From: Nocardia nova SH22a
GTDB taxonomy: Bacteria; Actinomycetota; Actinomycetes; Mycobacteriales; Mycobacteriaceae
NCBI RefSeq assembly: GCF_000523235.1
Contig: NZ_CP006850.1
Location: 7,130,001-7,194,000, forward strand
Reading direction: 5' to 3'
DNA length: 64,000 nucleotides
The notes under the pieces were generated by a model, which was given only the letters and a program-made list of their open reading frames with translations, was not told the DNA's origin and searched no databases. Position numbers and translations under genes: made by a program. Shown here piece after piece: positions 29,701-40,138 of this stretch (position 1 is the first letter of the stretch; each line of letters starts with the position of its first letter).

Positions 29701-30588
29701 ATGAACGACAGACTGAAGTTCGCCGCGTTCGGCGGCGGGCTGGTCGTGTTGTTCGGGGCCGCGTTCGGTATCGGATCGCTCACGGGCGATCCGGCCGGAC
29801 CGGCCACCGGCCACAGTTCCGCGACCGGCGAAGCGACGAGCACCGGACTACAGGCCACCGCGGCCGGATACACCCTCACCGCCCTGAACGCACCCGCCAC
29901 GACCGGCACACCGGGTAGTCTCCGATTCCGGATCGACGGCCCGGACGGCGCCCCCGTCACCGCGTACACGGATCTGCACGAGAAGGATCTGCACCTGATC
30001 GTGGTCCGTTCCGACACCACCGAATACCGGCACGTGCATCCGGTCCGCGACGCCGCCGGAACCTGGTCGATCGACTGGACATGGCGACAGCCCGGCACCT
30101 ACCGCGTCTTCGCCGATTCCCAGCCGGTCGGCGCCCCCGGTGAACTGGTCCTGAGCAGCACCGTCACCGTCCCCGGCCCGGCCACCGACGCTCCCCTGCC
30201 GCCCGTTTCCCGCACTACTACCGTGGACGGGTATCGAGTCCGCCTGGACGGCGATCTGTCCACCGGCGGCAGCGAGGTGAGCTTCGTCATCGAAAAGAAC
30301 GGGAAACCGGTCACCGATCTGCAGCCCTATCTCGGCGCCTACGGGCACCTGGTGGCACTGCGGTCCAGCGATCTGTCCTATCTTCATGTTCATCCGGAAG
30401 GCGAGGTCGGTTCGGCGCCCGCCGGGCCGCGGGTCGCTTTCCACGCCCAGGCGCCGAGCGTCGCCGCCTATCGCCTGTATCTGGACTTCGCGCACGACGG
30501 CAAGGTCCACACCGCGGAGTTCACCGCCGATGCGATCGGCGGACCCGGCCCGAACACCCACGATCAGCACGGAGGAGGTCACCAATGA
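29701..30588 (+). CDS. Membrane-anchored extracytoplasmic protein of the copper operon, His-rich end
   Basis: The 295-residue product has an N-terminal membrane anchor ([23 protein letters not shown]) and a mostly beta extracellular part. Two similar halves each carry a histidine/acid pair: [20 protein letters not shown] near residue 97 and [19 protein letters not shown] near residue 222. The C-terminus is HDQHGGGHQ. The HVHP repeats and His-rich tail suggest copper binding outside the membrane, which is my inference from sequence and from its place between copZ and copA. It overlaps copA by four bases (ATGA). Confidence 0.75.
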   Translation: MNDRLKFAAFGGGLVVLFGAAFGIGSLTGDPAGPATGHSSATGEATSTGLQATAAGYTLTALNAPATTGTPGSLRFRIDGPDGAPVTAYTDLHEKDLHLIVVRSDTTEYRHVHPVRDAAGTWSIDWTWRQPGTYRVFADSQPVGAPGELVLSSTVTVPGPATDAPLPPVSRTTTVDGYRVRLDGDLSTGGSEVSFVIEKNGKPVTDLQPYLGAYGHLVALRSSDLSYLHVHPEGEVGSAPAGPRVAFHAQAPSVAAYRLYLDFAHDGKVHTAEFTADAIGGPGPNTHDQHGGGHQ

Positions 30589-32822
30589 GCGCGCCCACGA
30601 CCGAGCGCTCCGTCGAACTGGATATCGGTGGGATGACCTGCGCCTCCTGCGCGGCACGCATCGAGAAGAAACTCAACCGGATCGACGGAGTCAGCGCGAC
30701 GGTCAACTACGCCACCGAGAAGGCGAAGGTCAGCTTCCCCGAATCGGTGACGCCAGACGAACTGATCGAACGCGTCGTCGACACCGGCTACACCGCGACC
30801 GTGCACGACAACCGGCCGCCGGAAGACTCGGAAAACACTGTCGCCGAAGCGAATTCCCCACTGCGGGCGCTGCGCGACCGGCTGCTGCTGAGCCTGGCGC
30901 TGTCGATTCCGGTGATCGCACTCGCGATGATCCCGGCCCTGCAATTCCGCAACTGGCAATGGCTTTCGCTGACGCTGGCCACGCCGGTGGTGTTCTGGGG
31001 TGGCGCCGCTTTCCATCGCGCCGCCTGGATCAACGCCCGGCACGCCACCGCGACCATGGACACCCTGATCTCCCTGGGCACCCTGTCGGCATATGCCTGG
31101 TCGGTGTACGCCCTGTTCTTCGGGGATGCCGGAATGCCGGGGATGAAGCACGGCTTCAGCTTCGCGGTCGAGCGGTCCGCCTCGGCGTCGAACATCTATT
31201 TCGAGGTCGCCGCCGGGGTGATCGTATTCATCCTGGCCGGACGCTATTTCGAGACCCGGGCCAAGGACCGCGCCGGATCCGCGCTGCGGGCCCTGCTGGA
31301 ACTGGGCGCCAAGGATGTGGCCGTCCTGCGCGACGGCGCCGAACATCGGATTCCGGTCGCGGAGTTGCGTGTCGGCGATCTGTTCCTGGTCCGCCCCGGC
31401 GAGAAGGTCGCCACCGACGGTGTGGTCACCGACGGCAGTTCGGCGCTCGACCTGAGCATGCTGACCGGCGAATCGGTGCCGGTCGAAGTGGGGCCCGGCG
31501 ACGCGGTGATCGGCGCGACCGTCAACGCGGGCGGCGTGCTCACCGTGCGGGCCACCCGGATCGGGGCCGATACCCAGCTCGCGCAGATGGCCGCGCTGGT
31601 CGAGGACGCGCAGAACGGCAAGGCGCCCGTACAGCGGCTGGCCGATCGGGTGGCCGGGGTCTTCGTGCCGATCGTGATCGCGATTTCGGTTGCCACCCTG
31701 GGCTTCTGGCTCGGCAGCGGCGCCGCCGTGGCGGTGGCGTTCGGTGCCGCGGTCGCGGTGCTGATCATCGCCTGCCCGTGCGCGCTGGGCCTGGCCACCC
31801 CGACCGCACTGCTGGTCGGCACCGGTCGCGGCGCCCAGCTCGGCATCCTGATCAAGGGACCGCAGGTGCTGGAATCGACGCGGCGCATCGACACCGTCGT
31901 ACTGGACAAGACCGGAACCGTCACCACCGGCACCATGTCGCTGGCGGAGATCGTCCCGGCCGAGGGCCAGGACGCCGATGAACTGCTCACCGTCGCCGCG
32001 GCCGTGGAACACGGCTCCGAGCATCCGGTGGCGCGGGCCGTCGTGCGCGGCGCTACCGAGCGCGGACTCACCGGAGAACCGGTGCGGCAGTTCGTGAGTC
32101 ACGGCGGTAAGGGTGTGCAGGGACTGGTCGGCGAGCGCGCCGTCGTGGTCGGACGCACCGAGCTGCTGGCGGATTGGTCGGTGCCGGTCCCGGAAGCGTT
32201 GGCACAGGCCAAATCCGAGGCCGAGCGGGCGGGCCGCACCGCGATCGTGGTGGCCTGGGACGGTGTGGCGCGCGGTGTGCTCGTGATCGCCGACGCGATC
32301 AAGTCCACGAGCGCCGAAGCCATCGCCGACATGCGGGCACTGGGCCTGACCCCGGTCCTGCTGACCGGTGACAATGCCGCCACCGCCCGCACCGTGGCCG
32401 ATCAGGTCGGCATCGACGAGGTGATCGCCGAGGTCCTGCCCGCCGACAAACTCGATGTCGTCAAGCGGCTGCAGGACCAGGGCAAGGTGGTCGCGATGGT
32501 CGGCGACGGCGTCAACGACGCGGCCGCCCTCGCCCAGGCGGATCTGGGCCTGGCGATGGGTACCGGCACCGATGTGGCGATCGAGGCCGGTGACATCACG
32601 CTGGTGCGCGGCGATCTGCGCACCGTGGCCACCGCGATCCGGTTGTCCCGCGCCACCCTGCGCACCATCAAGGGCAACCTGTTCTGGGCCTTCGGCTACA
32701 ACGTGGCCGCGATCCCGCTGGCCGCCGCGGGTCTGCTCAACCCGATGCTCGCGGGTGCGGCGATGGCCCTGTCGAGTGTGTTCGTGGTGAGCAACAGCCT
32801 GCGCCTGCGCCGATTCCGCTGA
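30585..32822 (+). CDS. copA: Copper-exporting P-type ATPase CopA
   Basis: The 745-residue P1B-ATPase pumps Cu(I) out of the cytoplasm. It has one N-terminal HMA domain ([16 protein letters not shown], residues 13-28), a TGES-type actuator ([11 protein letters not shown]), the transmembrane copper site [11 protein letters not shown] near residue 396, the phosphorylation motif DKTGTVTTG near residue 440, and the hinge [18 protein letters not shown] near residue 637. The last helices contain the family Tyr/Asn and Met-Ser residues ([32 protein letters not shown]). It is coupled to the gene before it and followed by a terminator. Confidence 0.97.
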   Translation: MSAPTTERSVELDIGGMTCASCAARIEKKLNRIDGVSATVNYATEKAKVSFPESVTPDELIERVVDTGYTATVHDNRPPEDSENTVAEANSPLRALRDRLLLSLALSIPVIALAMIPALQFRNWQWLSLTLATPVVFWGGAAFHRAAWINARHATATMDTLISLGTLSAYAWSVYALFFGDAGMPGMKHGFSFAVERSASASNIYFEVAAGVIVFILAGRYFETRAKDRAGSALRALLELGAKDVAVLRDGAEHRIPVAELRVGDLFLVRPGEKVATDGVVTDGSSALDLSMLTGESVPVEVGPGDAVIGATVNAGGVLTVRATRIGADTQLAQMAALVEDAQNGKAPVQRLADRVAGVFVPIVIAISVATLGFWLGSGAAVAVAFGAAVAVLIIACPCALGLATPTALLVGTGRGAQLGILIKGPQVLESTRRIDTVVLDKTGTVTTGTMSLAEIVPAEGQDADELLTVAAAVEHGSEHPVARAVVRGATERGLTGEPVRQFVSHGGKGVQGLVGERAVVVGRTELLADWSVPVPEALAQAKSEAERAGRTAIVVAWDGVARGVLVIADAIKSTSAEAIADMRALGLTPVLLTGDNAATARTVADQVGIDEVIAEVLPADKLDVVKRLQDQGKVVAMVGDGVNDAAALAQADLGLAMGTGTDVAIEAGDITLVRGDLRTVATAIRLSRATLRTIKGNLFWAFGYNVAAIPLAAAGLLNPMLAGAAMALSSVFVVSNSLRLRRFR

Positions 32823-32838
32823 ACTACCAGCACAATCG

Positions 32839-32893
32839 TGGCCGACCGGACCGACCGATTTCCTCGGTGGGACCGGTCGGCCATAATTTCTTG
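32839..32893 (+). terminator. Rho-independent terminator after copA
   Basis: TGGCCGACCGG (32839-32849) and CCGGTCGGCCA (32873-32883) form a perfect 11-bp stem that can extend inward through further CGACCG/CGGT pairing. It is followed by TAATTTCTTG. It lies 16 bp after the copA stop. Confidence 0.85.
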
Positions 32894-32967
32894 TGCGCAC
32901 ACGAATACGCTGTCGAACCGCATGATTTCATGGGTCGGCATGGCACGAGGAGAATCCAGGGGACCGC

Positions 32968-33516
32968 ATGACCGTTCTGTTCGGGGCCGGAATGGCGATC
33001 TGGTTCGCCAGTGTCGCCGCCCTGTTTCTCGCTCGCGCAGTCGACGGACCCACCCAGCGCTACTTCCAGCTCAGTCTGGCCCTGTGCACGGTGGGATCGC
33101 TGGCCCTGGCGATCAGCAGTCCCTCGGTCAGCGGGGCGTCCACCACCCGGAACGTAGCCGTCAGTAGCGTTTTCGTCGCGATGGCGATCCTGTGCGTCTA
33201 CTCGGTCCTGATGGTCCGCCGCCGCAACGCACCCCCGCCGCCGGTGCGCGACCCACTCGCGGAGATCCAGTCCGCCCGCGACCCACTCGCGGAGATCCAA
33301 TCCACGGGCGATCCGGTCCCGGCAACACAAACCACACGAGAACAACTCGCGGCCATCCAGCGCGACCCACTCGCCGCGATCCAGGGCACGCGCGACCCAC
33401 TTGCCGCAATTCAAGTGACGCGCGATCCATTCGCGGCAACGAAAACAACCCGGGACCCAACGTCATCGATACAGCGAGACCCGCTCGCGGCGATACGAGC
33501 GCGGGACACGGAGTAG
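32968..33516 (+). CDS. Membrane protein with a repeated RDPLAAIQ cytoplasmic tail
   Basis: I do not recognise this 182-residue protein. Three hydrophobic segments fill residues 1-82 (VLFGAGMAIWFASVAALFLA, LALCTVGSLALAIS, VSSVFVAMAILCVYSVLMV). The remaining 95 residues are about nine imperfect copies of an 8-10 residue unit, RDPLAAIQ plus one or two residues, with variants such as RDPLAEIQ, GDPVPATQ, REQLAAIQ and RDPFAATK. At the DNA level the units are recognisable but diverged. The positive-inside pattern suggests the tail is cytoplasmic. It follows the copA terminator and so is probably a separate transcript. Confidence 0.7.
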   Translation: MTVLFGAGMAIWFASVAALFLARAVDGPTQRYFQLSLALCTVGSLALAISSPSVSGASTTRNVAVSSVFVAMAILCVYSVLMVRRRNAPPPPVRDPLAEIQSARDPLAEIQSTGDPVPATQTTREQLAAIQRDPLAAIQGTRDPLAAIQVTRDPFAATKTTRDPTSSIQRDPLAAIRARDTE

Positions 33517-33681
33517 CCTCCGCTAGGACCGGCTCACAGTGACGCCAACCAACCGCGACCCACTTCATCCGCAACCCCGGAAATTTCACTGAGCTCTGCA
33601 CGAAAAGGTCAGCACCCGAACCTCTTTGGTATCGCGCCGATCCGCGGGCCGACAGAACGGCCGGGTTACCGCCGAGAGCCT

Positions 33682-34029
33682 TCAAGCCCCCGGCGTCTCC
33701 CCGCGCAGTTTCAGCGCGCGCACGTGCGGGTCGTAGTCGGGGCCGACGCCCTCGACCAACACCAGATCACCGTCGATGTGATCGGCGCGCAGGGGCAGGA
33801 TCTCCTGGTAGGCGGGCGAGCGGTACCACTCTCGCGCCTCGCTCAGGCTGGGGAACTCGATCAGGACCATACTTCCCGGCCACTCGCCTTCCACGACCTC
33901 GGCCGGGGGTCCGTGGATGACGAAGCGGCCGCCGAACGGGTCCAAGGTGGTCTGGATGCGTTCCAGGTATTCGAGAATATCGGGGTGAGGTCTGCGATTA
34001 CGCAGGTGAGCAAAGCCGTACGCGGACAT
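33682..34029 (-). CDS. DUF1330 family protein
   Basis: The 115-residue product matches the DUF1330 dimeric alpha-beta barrel family through YLERIQTTLDPFGGRFVIHG near residue 20, the GEWPGSMVLIEFPSLSEAREWYRSPAYQEI segment near residue 50 and the final LVLVEG strand. The role of the family is unknown. The ATG at 34029 (MSAYGFAHL) is preferred over the frame start at 34065 because the conserved part begins soon after it. Confidence 0.85.
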   Translation of the reverse strand: MSAYGFAHLRNRRPHPDILEYLERIQTTLDPFGGRFVIHGPPAEVVEGEWPGSMVLIEFPSLSEAREWYRSPAYQEILPLRADHIDGDLVLVEGVGPDYDPHVRALKLRGETPGA

Positions 34030-34113
34030 GTACCGACGGTAGGTTCGTGCCGCGCCGCGCGGCAATTACCGCCGAGGTAACAGTGGGCCGCCACGGCCGG
34101 CCCGGCGAAAGAG

Positions 34114-34536
34114 TCAGGGCAAAATGTTCGGGACGAGCTGCGGCGCCTGCTCCGCCACCACCGTTCCGAGGGCGACACCGGCGTAGTACCCGGCGAAGGT
34201 CCCCGCGGCCGCGCCGACCACACCGCCCGCGATGGCGCCGACCGGCATGCCCACCACCGTGGGACTCGTGATCGCGGCCCCGGCGGCGCCACCGACGACC
34301 GCTCCGGTGATACCACCCACCACCTGGCCCGCGGCCGTACCGATGTACGTGGCGTTCTCGAGCGGACTCGCGATGGGTGTCGCGACAGCCACCGGTGCGG
34401 GCTCGACGACAGCGGGTGCCGCCGCGGAGGCCGACCCCGCCTCGGCCAAGGCCACCACGGCGGGCAGCGCCACGGCAACCGGAAGTCCTCGCAGGAATAT
34501 GCCGCGCTTGCTCACCGCGCGATGACGACCGCCCAT
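34114..34536 (-). CDS. Secreted glycine-zipper protein
   Basis: The 140-residue product begins with a basic N-terminus and a signal-like hydrophobic stretch (GLPVAVALPAVVALAEAGSASA), with likely cleavage near ASAAA. The mature part is Gly/Ala/Val-rich with GxxxG spacing (VGGITGAVVGGAAGAA, AGGVVGAAAGTFAGYYAG). This pattern is typical of glycine-zipper proteins that insert in or span the envelope. No specific family is recognised. GGAAAGGG lies upstream of the ATG. Confidence 0.7.
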   Translation of the reverse strand: MGGRHRAVSKRGIFLRGLPVAVALPAVVALAEAGSASAAAPAVVEPAPVAVATPIASPLENATYIGTAAGQVVGGITGAVVGGAAGAAITSPTVVGMPVGAIAGGVVGAAAGTFAGYYAGVALGTVVAEQAPQLVPNILP

Positions 34537-34980
34537 GAGGCACGCCCTTTCCGAAACTCGCTGTTTGTCGTGAGGCTTATCGGCGGCGCCTGCGCGGATA
34601 CAACAGGAATGTGAGCGGGTGCGCACGGCCCGTCCGCGCGCTATGAATCCACCGCAACTCAGGGGGTGTGACAGGGACGCCACCGCTCGATTGCCGGAAG
34701 TCCGGAAACGTGACGCCGGACGACGCAGCGTGAAGCTGTGAATGTCCATGGCTGCGGCGGTCCGGACGAGCTGCGGGTGCTGGAATAGCCCTGACCGCAA
34801 ACCCCTTCGGCATGTTCGCCGTCGTGCTGGAAACACGGCTCGTAGTCCTCGAGGAAGCAGCCGAAAAGGTCCGTACCGGCTCCATCGGGTCGTAGACGCG
34901 AGCGGCGCCGTCGACCAGGTCGGCGTGTGCACTGGTGCGCAGCGCGCGCCGATCACACGGCAGGGCGGTACGGTGCTGCG
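34537..34980. other. Intergenic stretch without a supported gene
   Basis: The 444 bp between the secreted protein start and the maleylpyruvate-isomerase-like gene contain only short frames with unfavourable codon use. I see no repeat, RNA or terminator in it. It should hold the promoters of the two divergent genes. Confidence 0.5.
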
Positions 34981-35615
34981 GTGGACCTGTTCACACGTTC
35001 GTGGAGCGCGTTGCTCGCGGCGGTGGCCGACCTTCCGGACGAGGACTTCGAGCGGCCGTCGGGGTGTCGCGGCTGGCTGGTCCGGGATCTGGTGTGCCAC
35101 TTGGTCATCGACGCGCAGGATGTCTTGATCACATTGGTCACACCGGTCGATGCCGCGCCGACCGTCGACGCGACCTCGTACTGGAAGATCGGCACACCGC
35201 CGGCCGACGACGATCCACTCGCCACGCTGATTCCCCGCCTGGCCGCCGCGTACGGCGATCCGGCCCTGCTCCGATTCCATCTCGACGATGTGGGTTCCGC
35301 GGCGGGACGCGCTGCCGCACTGGCCGATCCGGCCGTCCGAGTCCGCACGCAGGACGAGGTACTGACCGTCTGCGATTACCTGACCGCCTACGTCCTCGAG
35401 TGGACGCTGCACCATCTCGACCTGATGGCCCATGTGCCCGCGCCGATCGAGCCGCCGCCCGCGCGGCACTCGAGCGAATCGCCGGATCGTCGTTCCCCAC
35501 TTCGTTCTCCGACATCGACGTCCTATTGATCGGCACCGGGCGCCGCGCGCCGACCGATGCAGAACTCGACGCGCTGGGCGATCTCGCGACCACACTTCCG
35601 GTCGTGCTGGGCTAG
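34981..35615 (+). pseudogene. Maleylpyruvate isomerase / DinB-like thiol-dependent protein, frameshifted
   Basis: The first part (from GTG 34981) reads VDLFTRSWSALLAAVADLPD, then GCRGWLVRDLVCHLVIDAQD and YVLEWTLHHLDLMAHV, the mycothiol-dependent maleylpyruvate isomerase N-terminal pattern with metal-binding histidines. After about 35455-35475 the homologous C-terminal sequence (ALERIAGSSFPTSFSDIDVL, GTGRRAPTDAELDALGD) continues one frame back, in a GC-run of repeated CCG/CCC. The original frame would stop at 35529. A one-base loss relative to the family explains this. It may be a true pseudogene or a sequencing slip. Confidence 0.8.
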
Positions 35616-35625
35616 CAGACGCTGG

Positions 35626-36507
35626 TCACGGCTGCTCGGCCAACCGCACGAAAGCTGCGGTGTCCAGCGTTTCTCCGCGGGCCGTCGGCGCGATTCCCGC
35701 CGCGATCAACCGCCGTTCCGCCTCCGCCGGCGATCCCGCCCAGCCCGCCAACGCCGCGCGTAATGTCTTGCGACGCTGGGCGAATGCCGCATCGACCACG
35801 GCGAAGACGCGCTGGCGGTGAGCGGTGTCGAGGGACCACGGGGGTTCGGCGAAACGCTCGATGCGCACCAACCCCGATTCCACCTGCGGCACCGGCCAGA
35901 AGACCTGCCGCCCAACCGATCCCGCACGCCGCACGGTCCCGAAGAAGCCCGCCTTCACACTGGGCACACCATAGATCCGCGAGCCGGGTTCGGCGGACAG
36001 CCGATCGGCCACCTCGGCCTGCACCATCACCAGAGCCGTTCGGATACTGGGCAATTCGGCGAGCAGATGCAGCAGCACCGGCACCGCGACGTTGTACGGC
36101 AGATTCGCGACCAATGCGGTCGGCGCTCCGGGAATGTCGGCGGCCGAGACCCGCAGCGCGTCGCCGGGCACGACCGTCAATCGGTCCGCCAAGTCCGCGG
36201 CCCGGTCGGCGACGGTTTCCGGAAGATATTGCGCCAGAACCGGGTCCAGCTCCACCGCGATCACCCTGTCCACCACATCGAGCAGCGCCAGGGTCAGCGA
36301 GCCGAGCCCAGGTCCCACCTCGAGCACCACATCGTCGCGCCCCACCCCGGCCGCCGCGACGATCCGCCGGACGGTGTTCGCGTCATGGACGAAGTTCTGA
36401 CCGAGCTGTTTGGTCGGCCGCACGCCGAACCGCTCCGCCAGCACCCGCACCTCGGCGGGACCGAGCAGTTCGACCAGGCCACGGGCTTCGCTCACAGGTT
36501 CGGACAC
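35626..36507 (-). CDS. ksgA: 16S rRNA (adenine1518-N6/adenine1519-N6)-dimethyltransferase
   Basis: KsgA dimethylates two adjacent adenines in the 3' hairpin of 16S rRNA. The 293-residue product has [20 protein letters not shown] near residue 27, the SAM motif [17 protein letters not shown] near residue 57 and the catalytic [11 protein letters not shown] near residue 130. The GTG at 36507 ([10 protein letters not shown]) is used; GTG 36495 is also possible and no strong ribosome-binding site is visible. The open frame extends upstream through the palindromic repeat to 36723 and is not taken as coding. Convergent stops with the frameshifted gene are 10 bp apart. Confidence 0.96.
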   Translation of the reverse strand: MSEPVSEARGLVELLGPAEVRVLAERFGVRPTKQLGQNFVHDANTVRRIVAAAGVGRDDVVLEVGPGLGSLTLALLDVVDRVIAVELDPVLAQYLPETVADRAADLADRLTVVPGDALRVSAADIPGAPTALVANLPYNVAVPVLLHLLAELPSIRTALVMVQAEVADRLSAEPGSRIYGVPSVKAGFFGTVRRAGSVGRQVFWPVPQVESGLVRIERFAEPPWSLDTAHRQRVFAVVDAAFAQRRKTLRAALAGWAGSPAEAERRLIAAGIAPTARGETLDTAAFVRLAEQP

Positions 36508-36563
36508 GCCCGATAAGGTATCAGTGCCGCTGGTACCGCGATCGATGTCGGTTGCCCGGTGGG

Positions 36564-36639
36564 CCGAACAGATCGTGCACATCTCGACGAAGCATCGGGA
36601 ATTCCCGATAATACGGCGCACTTTGCACGAATTGTTCGG
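36564..36639. repeat. 76-bp palindromic repeat element, copy 2
   Basis: This is a second copy of the element at 27056-27133, centred on GAATTC at 36599-36604. Outer arms are CCGAACAGATCGTGCA (from 36564) and, on the reverse strand, CCGAACAATTCGTGCA. The inner block is again ATCGGGAATTCCCGAT. The middle of the left arm (CTCGACGAA) matches the right arm of copy 1. It lies between ksgA (56 bp to the start) and the lipase stop codon (26 bp). Confidence 0.85.
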
Positions 36640-36665
36640 GCAGACCCGCGGGTACCACCGAAGCC

Positions 36666-37853
36666 CTAGGGCACGGTGGGCGTGGACCGGACGCGGGCGA
36701 CGAAGTCGTCCATGGCCGCCCACATCTGCGGATTCAGCTCACAGTGCTGCCCGGTGCCCAGAACCGGATGCGCATCGACCCCATTGGCGGCGAATTGCGC
36801 GACGAGGGCGCCGTGCAGCGGGGAGGGCACGGTTTTGTCGGTTGCGTTGAGCAGCAACAGAATCGGAGCGTCGTACCCGCTGACAGGTACGGCCATGTAG
36901 TCGTTCAGGGCGGCGGTGAACTGCGGATCGCTCAGCTGCCTGGACAGCAACTGCCCCAGGGTCAGGCCGTTGACCTGCTGGATCATCTTGTCCAGGCACA
37001 GGGTGCCGACATTGTCGATCAGTTGACGGCCCTGCGGGCTCAGATAGCTGTTCACGTCGATATCGGGCCGGGCCTCGCGCAATCCGGCCAGGATCCCGGA
37101 GATGAACGCCATACTGCCGTCACCGACCGCGGAGGTGTTCGGCACCCAGGGGCCCGCGGCGGGCAGGACCTTTTCGACATCGGATTCCGGATCGAGCGCG
37201 ATGGTCCCGCGGAAGTCGAGTTCGGGCGCGTAGCTCTGTTGCATATGACCGGTGCCCAGTGCCGCCTGCCCGCCCTGCGAGGCGCCGGCGGCGATCCAGG
37301 TGCGCGACAACTGCGGATAACTCGACCGGGCCGCCCGCACCATATCGATGGTGGCGGTCGCCTCCGTCCGGATCTGGAGGTACGGGTGCGGGCCGGTGTC
37401 GTAGGCGCCCAGGCCGAGGTAGTCGGTCGCCACGACCGCGAAACCCTTCGACTGGAAGTACTGGAGGATGCGGTCCTCCTTCCACCGCAGCGTCGGGTAC
37501 GGCGCACCCTCCGGATTGGAGATTCCGCTGCAGCCCTTGCCCACGCCCGCGGTGCCGTGGTCGTAGGCGACCACCGGCCAACCGCCCGCGGGTGGTTCAC
37601 CGGGCGGGAGGAAGACCGCGCCGCTCGTGGGGACCGGGGCGCCGGCGGAGTTCGTCGTCCAGTAGTCGACCACGGCGCCGCCGGACATGCCGTGCCAGCC
37701 GTCGGGTCGCGCGGTGACCGAGATCGTGGTCCCGGCGGGTTCGGCCGCTGCCTGCGGCACCGCCACCACGCACGCGGCGATCAGCGCTCCCGCCACGAGA
37801 GTCGCGGCCGCGAGGGGCCGACGCATCCGATCCGAGCCATTCGACAACCGCAT
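36666..37853 (-). CDS. Secreted lipase (LIP family alpha/beta hydrolase)
   Basis: The 395-residue product has a signal peptide (basic [31 protein letters not shown]; cleavage likely after AAA). It continues with the LIP-family alpha/beta hydrolase fold: [31 protein letters not shown] and the nucleophile elbow AGASQGG near residue 192. A late DDF/H region ([14 protein letters not shown]) would supply the catalytic His. It probably hydrolyses exogenous lipids. The ATG at 37853 has GAGG seven bases upstream. It is divergent from an SDR gene. Confidence 0.9.
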   Translation of the reverse strand: MRLSNGSDRMRRPLAAATLVAGALIAACVVAVPQAAAEPAGTTISVTARPDGWHGMSGGAVVDYWTTNSAGAPVPTSGAVFLPPGEPPAGGWPVVAYDHGTAGVGKGCSGISNPEGAPYPTLRWKEDRILQYFQSKGFAVVATDYLGLGAYDTGPHPYLQIRTEATATIDMVRAARSSYPQLSRTWIAAGASQGGQAALGTGHMQQSYAPELDFRGTIALDPESDVEKVLPAAGPWVPNTSAVGDGSMAFISGILAGLREARPDIDVNSYLSPQGRQLIDNVGTLCLDKMIQQVNGLTLGQLLSRQLSDPQFTAALNDYMAVPVSGYDAPILLLLNATDKTVPSPLHGALVAQFAANGVDAHPVLGTGQHCELNPQMWAAMDDFVARVRSTPTVP

Positions 37854-37950
37854 CACGGCACCTCATCTCGTCGGGGGTCTGCCGATTTTACGGCGCGCAC
37901 CGCACGTAGACGCGCAAATCACCTGGCCGTGGCGTCGCGGAGCGTTGACG

Positions 37951-37982
37951 AGAACTGATACACGTTCTAATTTCGGTATATT
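37951..37982 (+). promoter_or_regulatory. Dyad operator and -10 upstream of the SDR gene
   Basis: AGAACTGATACACGTTCT (37951-37968) is an inverted AGAAC / GTTCT pair with an eight-base spacer, 72 bp before the SDR start. TATATT at 37977-37982 could be the -10 box. The right half CACGTTCTA resembles half of the KstR cholesterol-repressor site, but the left half does not fit well. Confidence 0.5.
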
Positions 37983-38039
37983 CGCGGGACGGGCGGCGGC
38001 ACATCCGGTTTCACCGCACCCGAAGCAGGAGAGGACGAC

Positions 38040-38804
38040 ATGACGCGCAGGCACGAGGGACGACGAGTGGTGGTGACCGGCGCGGGCTCGGGCATCGGAC
38101 GGGGCATCGTGGCGCGCATGCTCGCCGAGGGCGCGCACGTGGTGGGTGCCGACATTTCCGAACCCGGCTTGAAGGACACCGCGGCCGCCGCGGGCGAGCA
38201 CGCCGAACGCCTGCACACGGTGACCGTCGATGTGGCCGATCCGGATTCGGTGCGCACGGCCTGCGATGCGGCCGTAGATCATCTGGGCGGACTGGACGTG
38301 CTGGTCAACGCGGCCGGGATCATGCGCACCGCGCACACGCACGATATGCCGTTCGAATCCTGGAACCAGGTCATCGGCATCAACCTCACCGGCACCTTCC
38401 TGATGATGCAGGCCACCCTGCCGACCCTGCTGAAGTCCGAGCACCCCGTGATCGTGAACTTCTCCTCCACCGCCGCCTTCGGCTCCCACCCCTACATGGC
38501 CGCCTACGCCGCATCGAAGGGCGGAGTCAACGCGATGACCCACGCCGTCGCCCTCGAATATTCGAAACAGGGCCTGCGCGCGGTGAACATCGTCCCCGGC
38601 GGCATCACCACCGGCATCACCAACAACCTCGAAACCCCCGAAGACGCCGACTGGTCCCTGTTCGCCCGCCTCACCGGCTGGCTCGACGGCGGCGCCCTGG
38701 GCAGCCCCGCGGATGTCGCCGGAGTCGTCGCCATGGTCGCCTCCGAAGACGGCCGCTACATCACCGGCTCGGAGATCCGAGTGGACGGCGGAGCCTTGAT
38801 GTAG
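38040..38804 (+). CDS. Short-chain dehydrogenase/reductase
   Basis: The 254-residue SDR has the nucleotide-binding VVVTGAGSGIGRGI (residue 10 on), LVNAAGIM near residue 87, the catalytic Ser in NFSSTAAFGS and YAASKGG (Tyr/Lys of YxxxK, near residue 154). It ends DGRYITGSEIRVDGGALM like classical SDRs. The substrate is unknown. AGGAGAGGA lies well placed before the ATG. It is divergent from the secreted lipase, and its stop abuts the rpfB stop. Confidence 0.9.
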   Translation: MTRRHEGRRVVVTGAGSGIGRGIVARMLAEGAHVVGADISEPGLKDTAAAAGEHAERLHTVTVDVADPDSVRTACDAAVDHLGGLDVLVNAAGIMRTAHTHDMPFESWNQVIGINLTGTFLMMQATLPTLLKSEHPVIVNFSSTAAFGSHPYMAAYAASKGGVNAMTHAVALEYSKQGLRAVNIVPGGITTGITNNLETPEDADWSLFARLTGWLDGGALGSPADVAGVVAMVASEDGRYITGSEIRVDGGALM

Positions 38805-40100
<1,296 letters not shown>

Positions 40101-40138
40101 TTATGTGACGCATTACACGAGACACGCCGAGCCGGAAA

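Noticed and set aside
30579..32900. A 773-codon open frame on the minus strand
   Set aside because: It is antisense to copA. The His/Arg/Gly-rich translation is a typical shadow.
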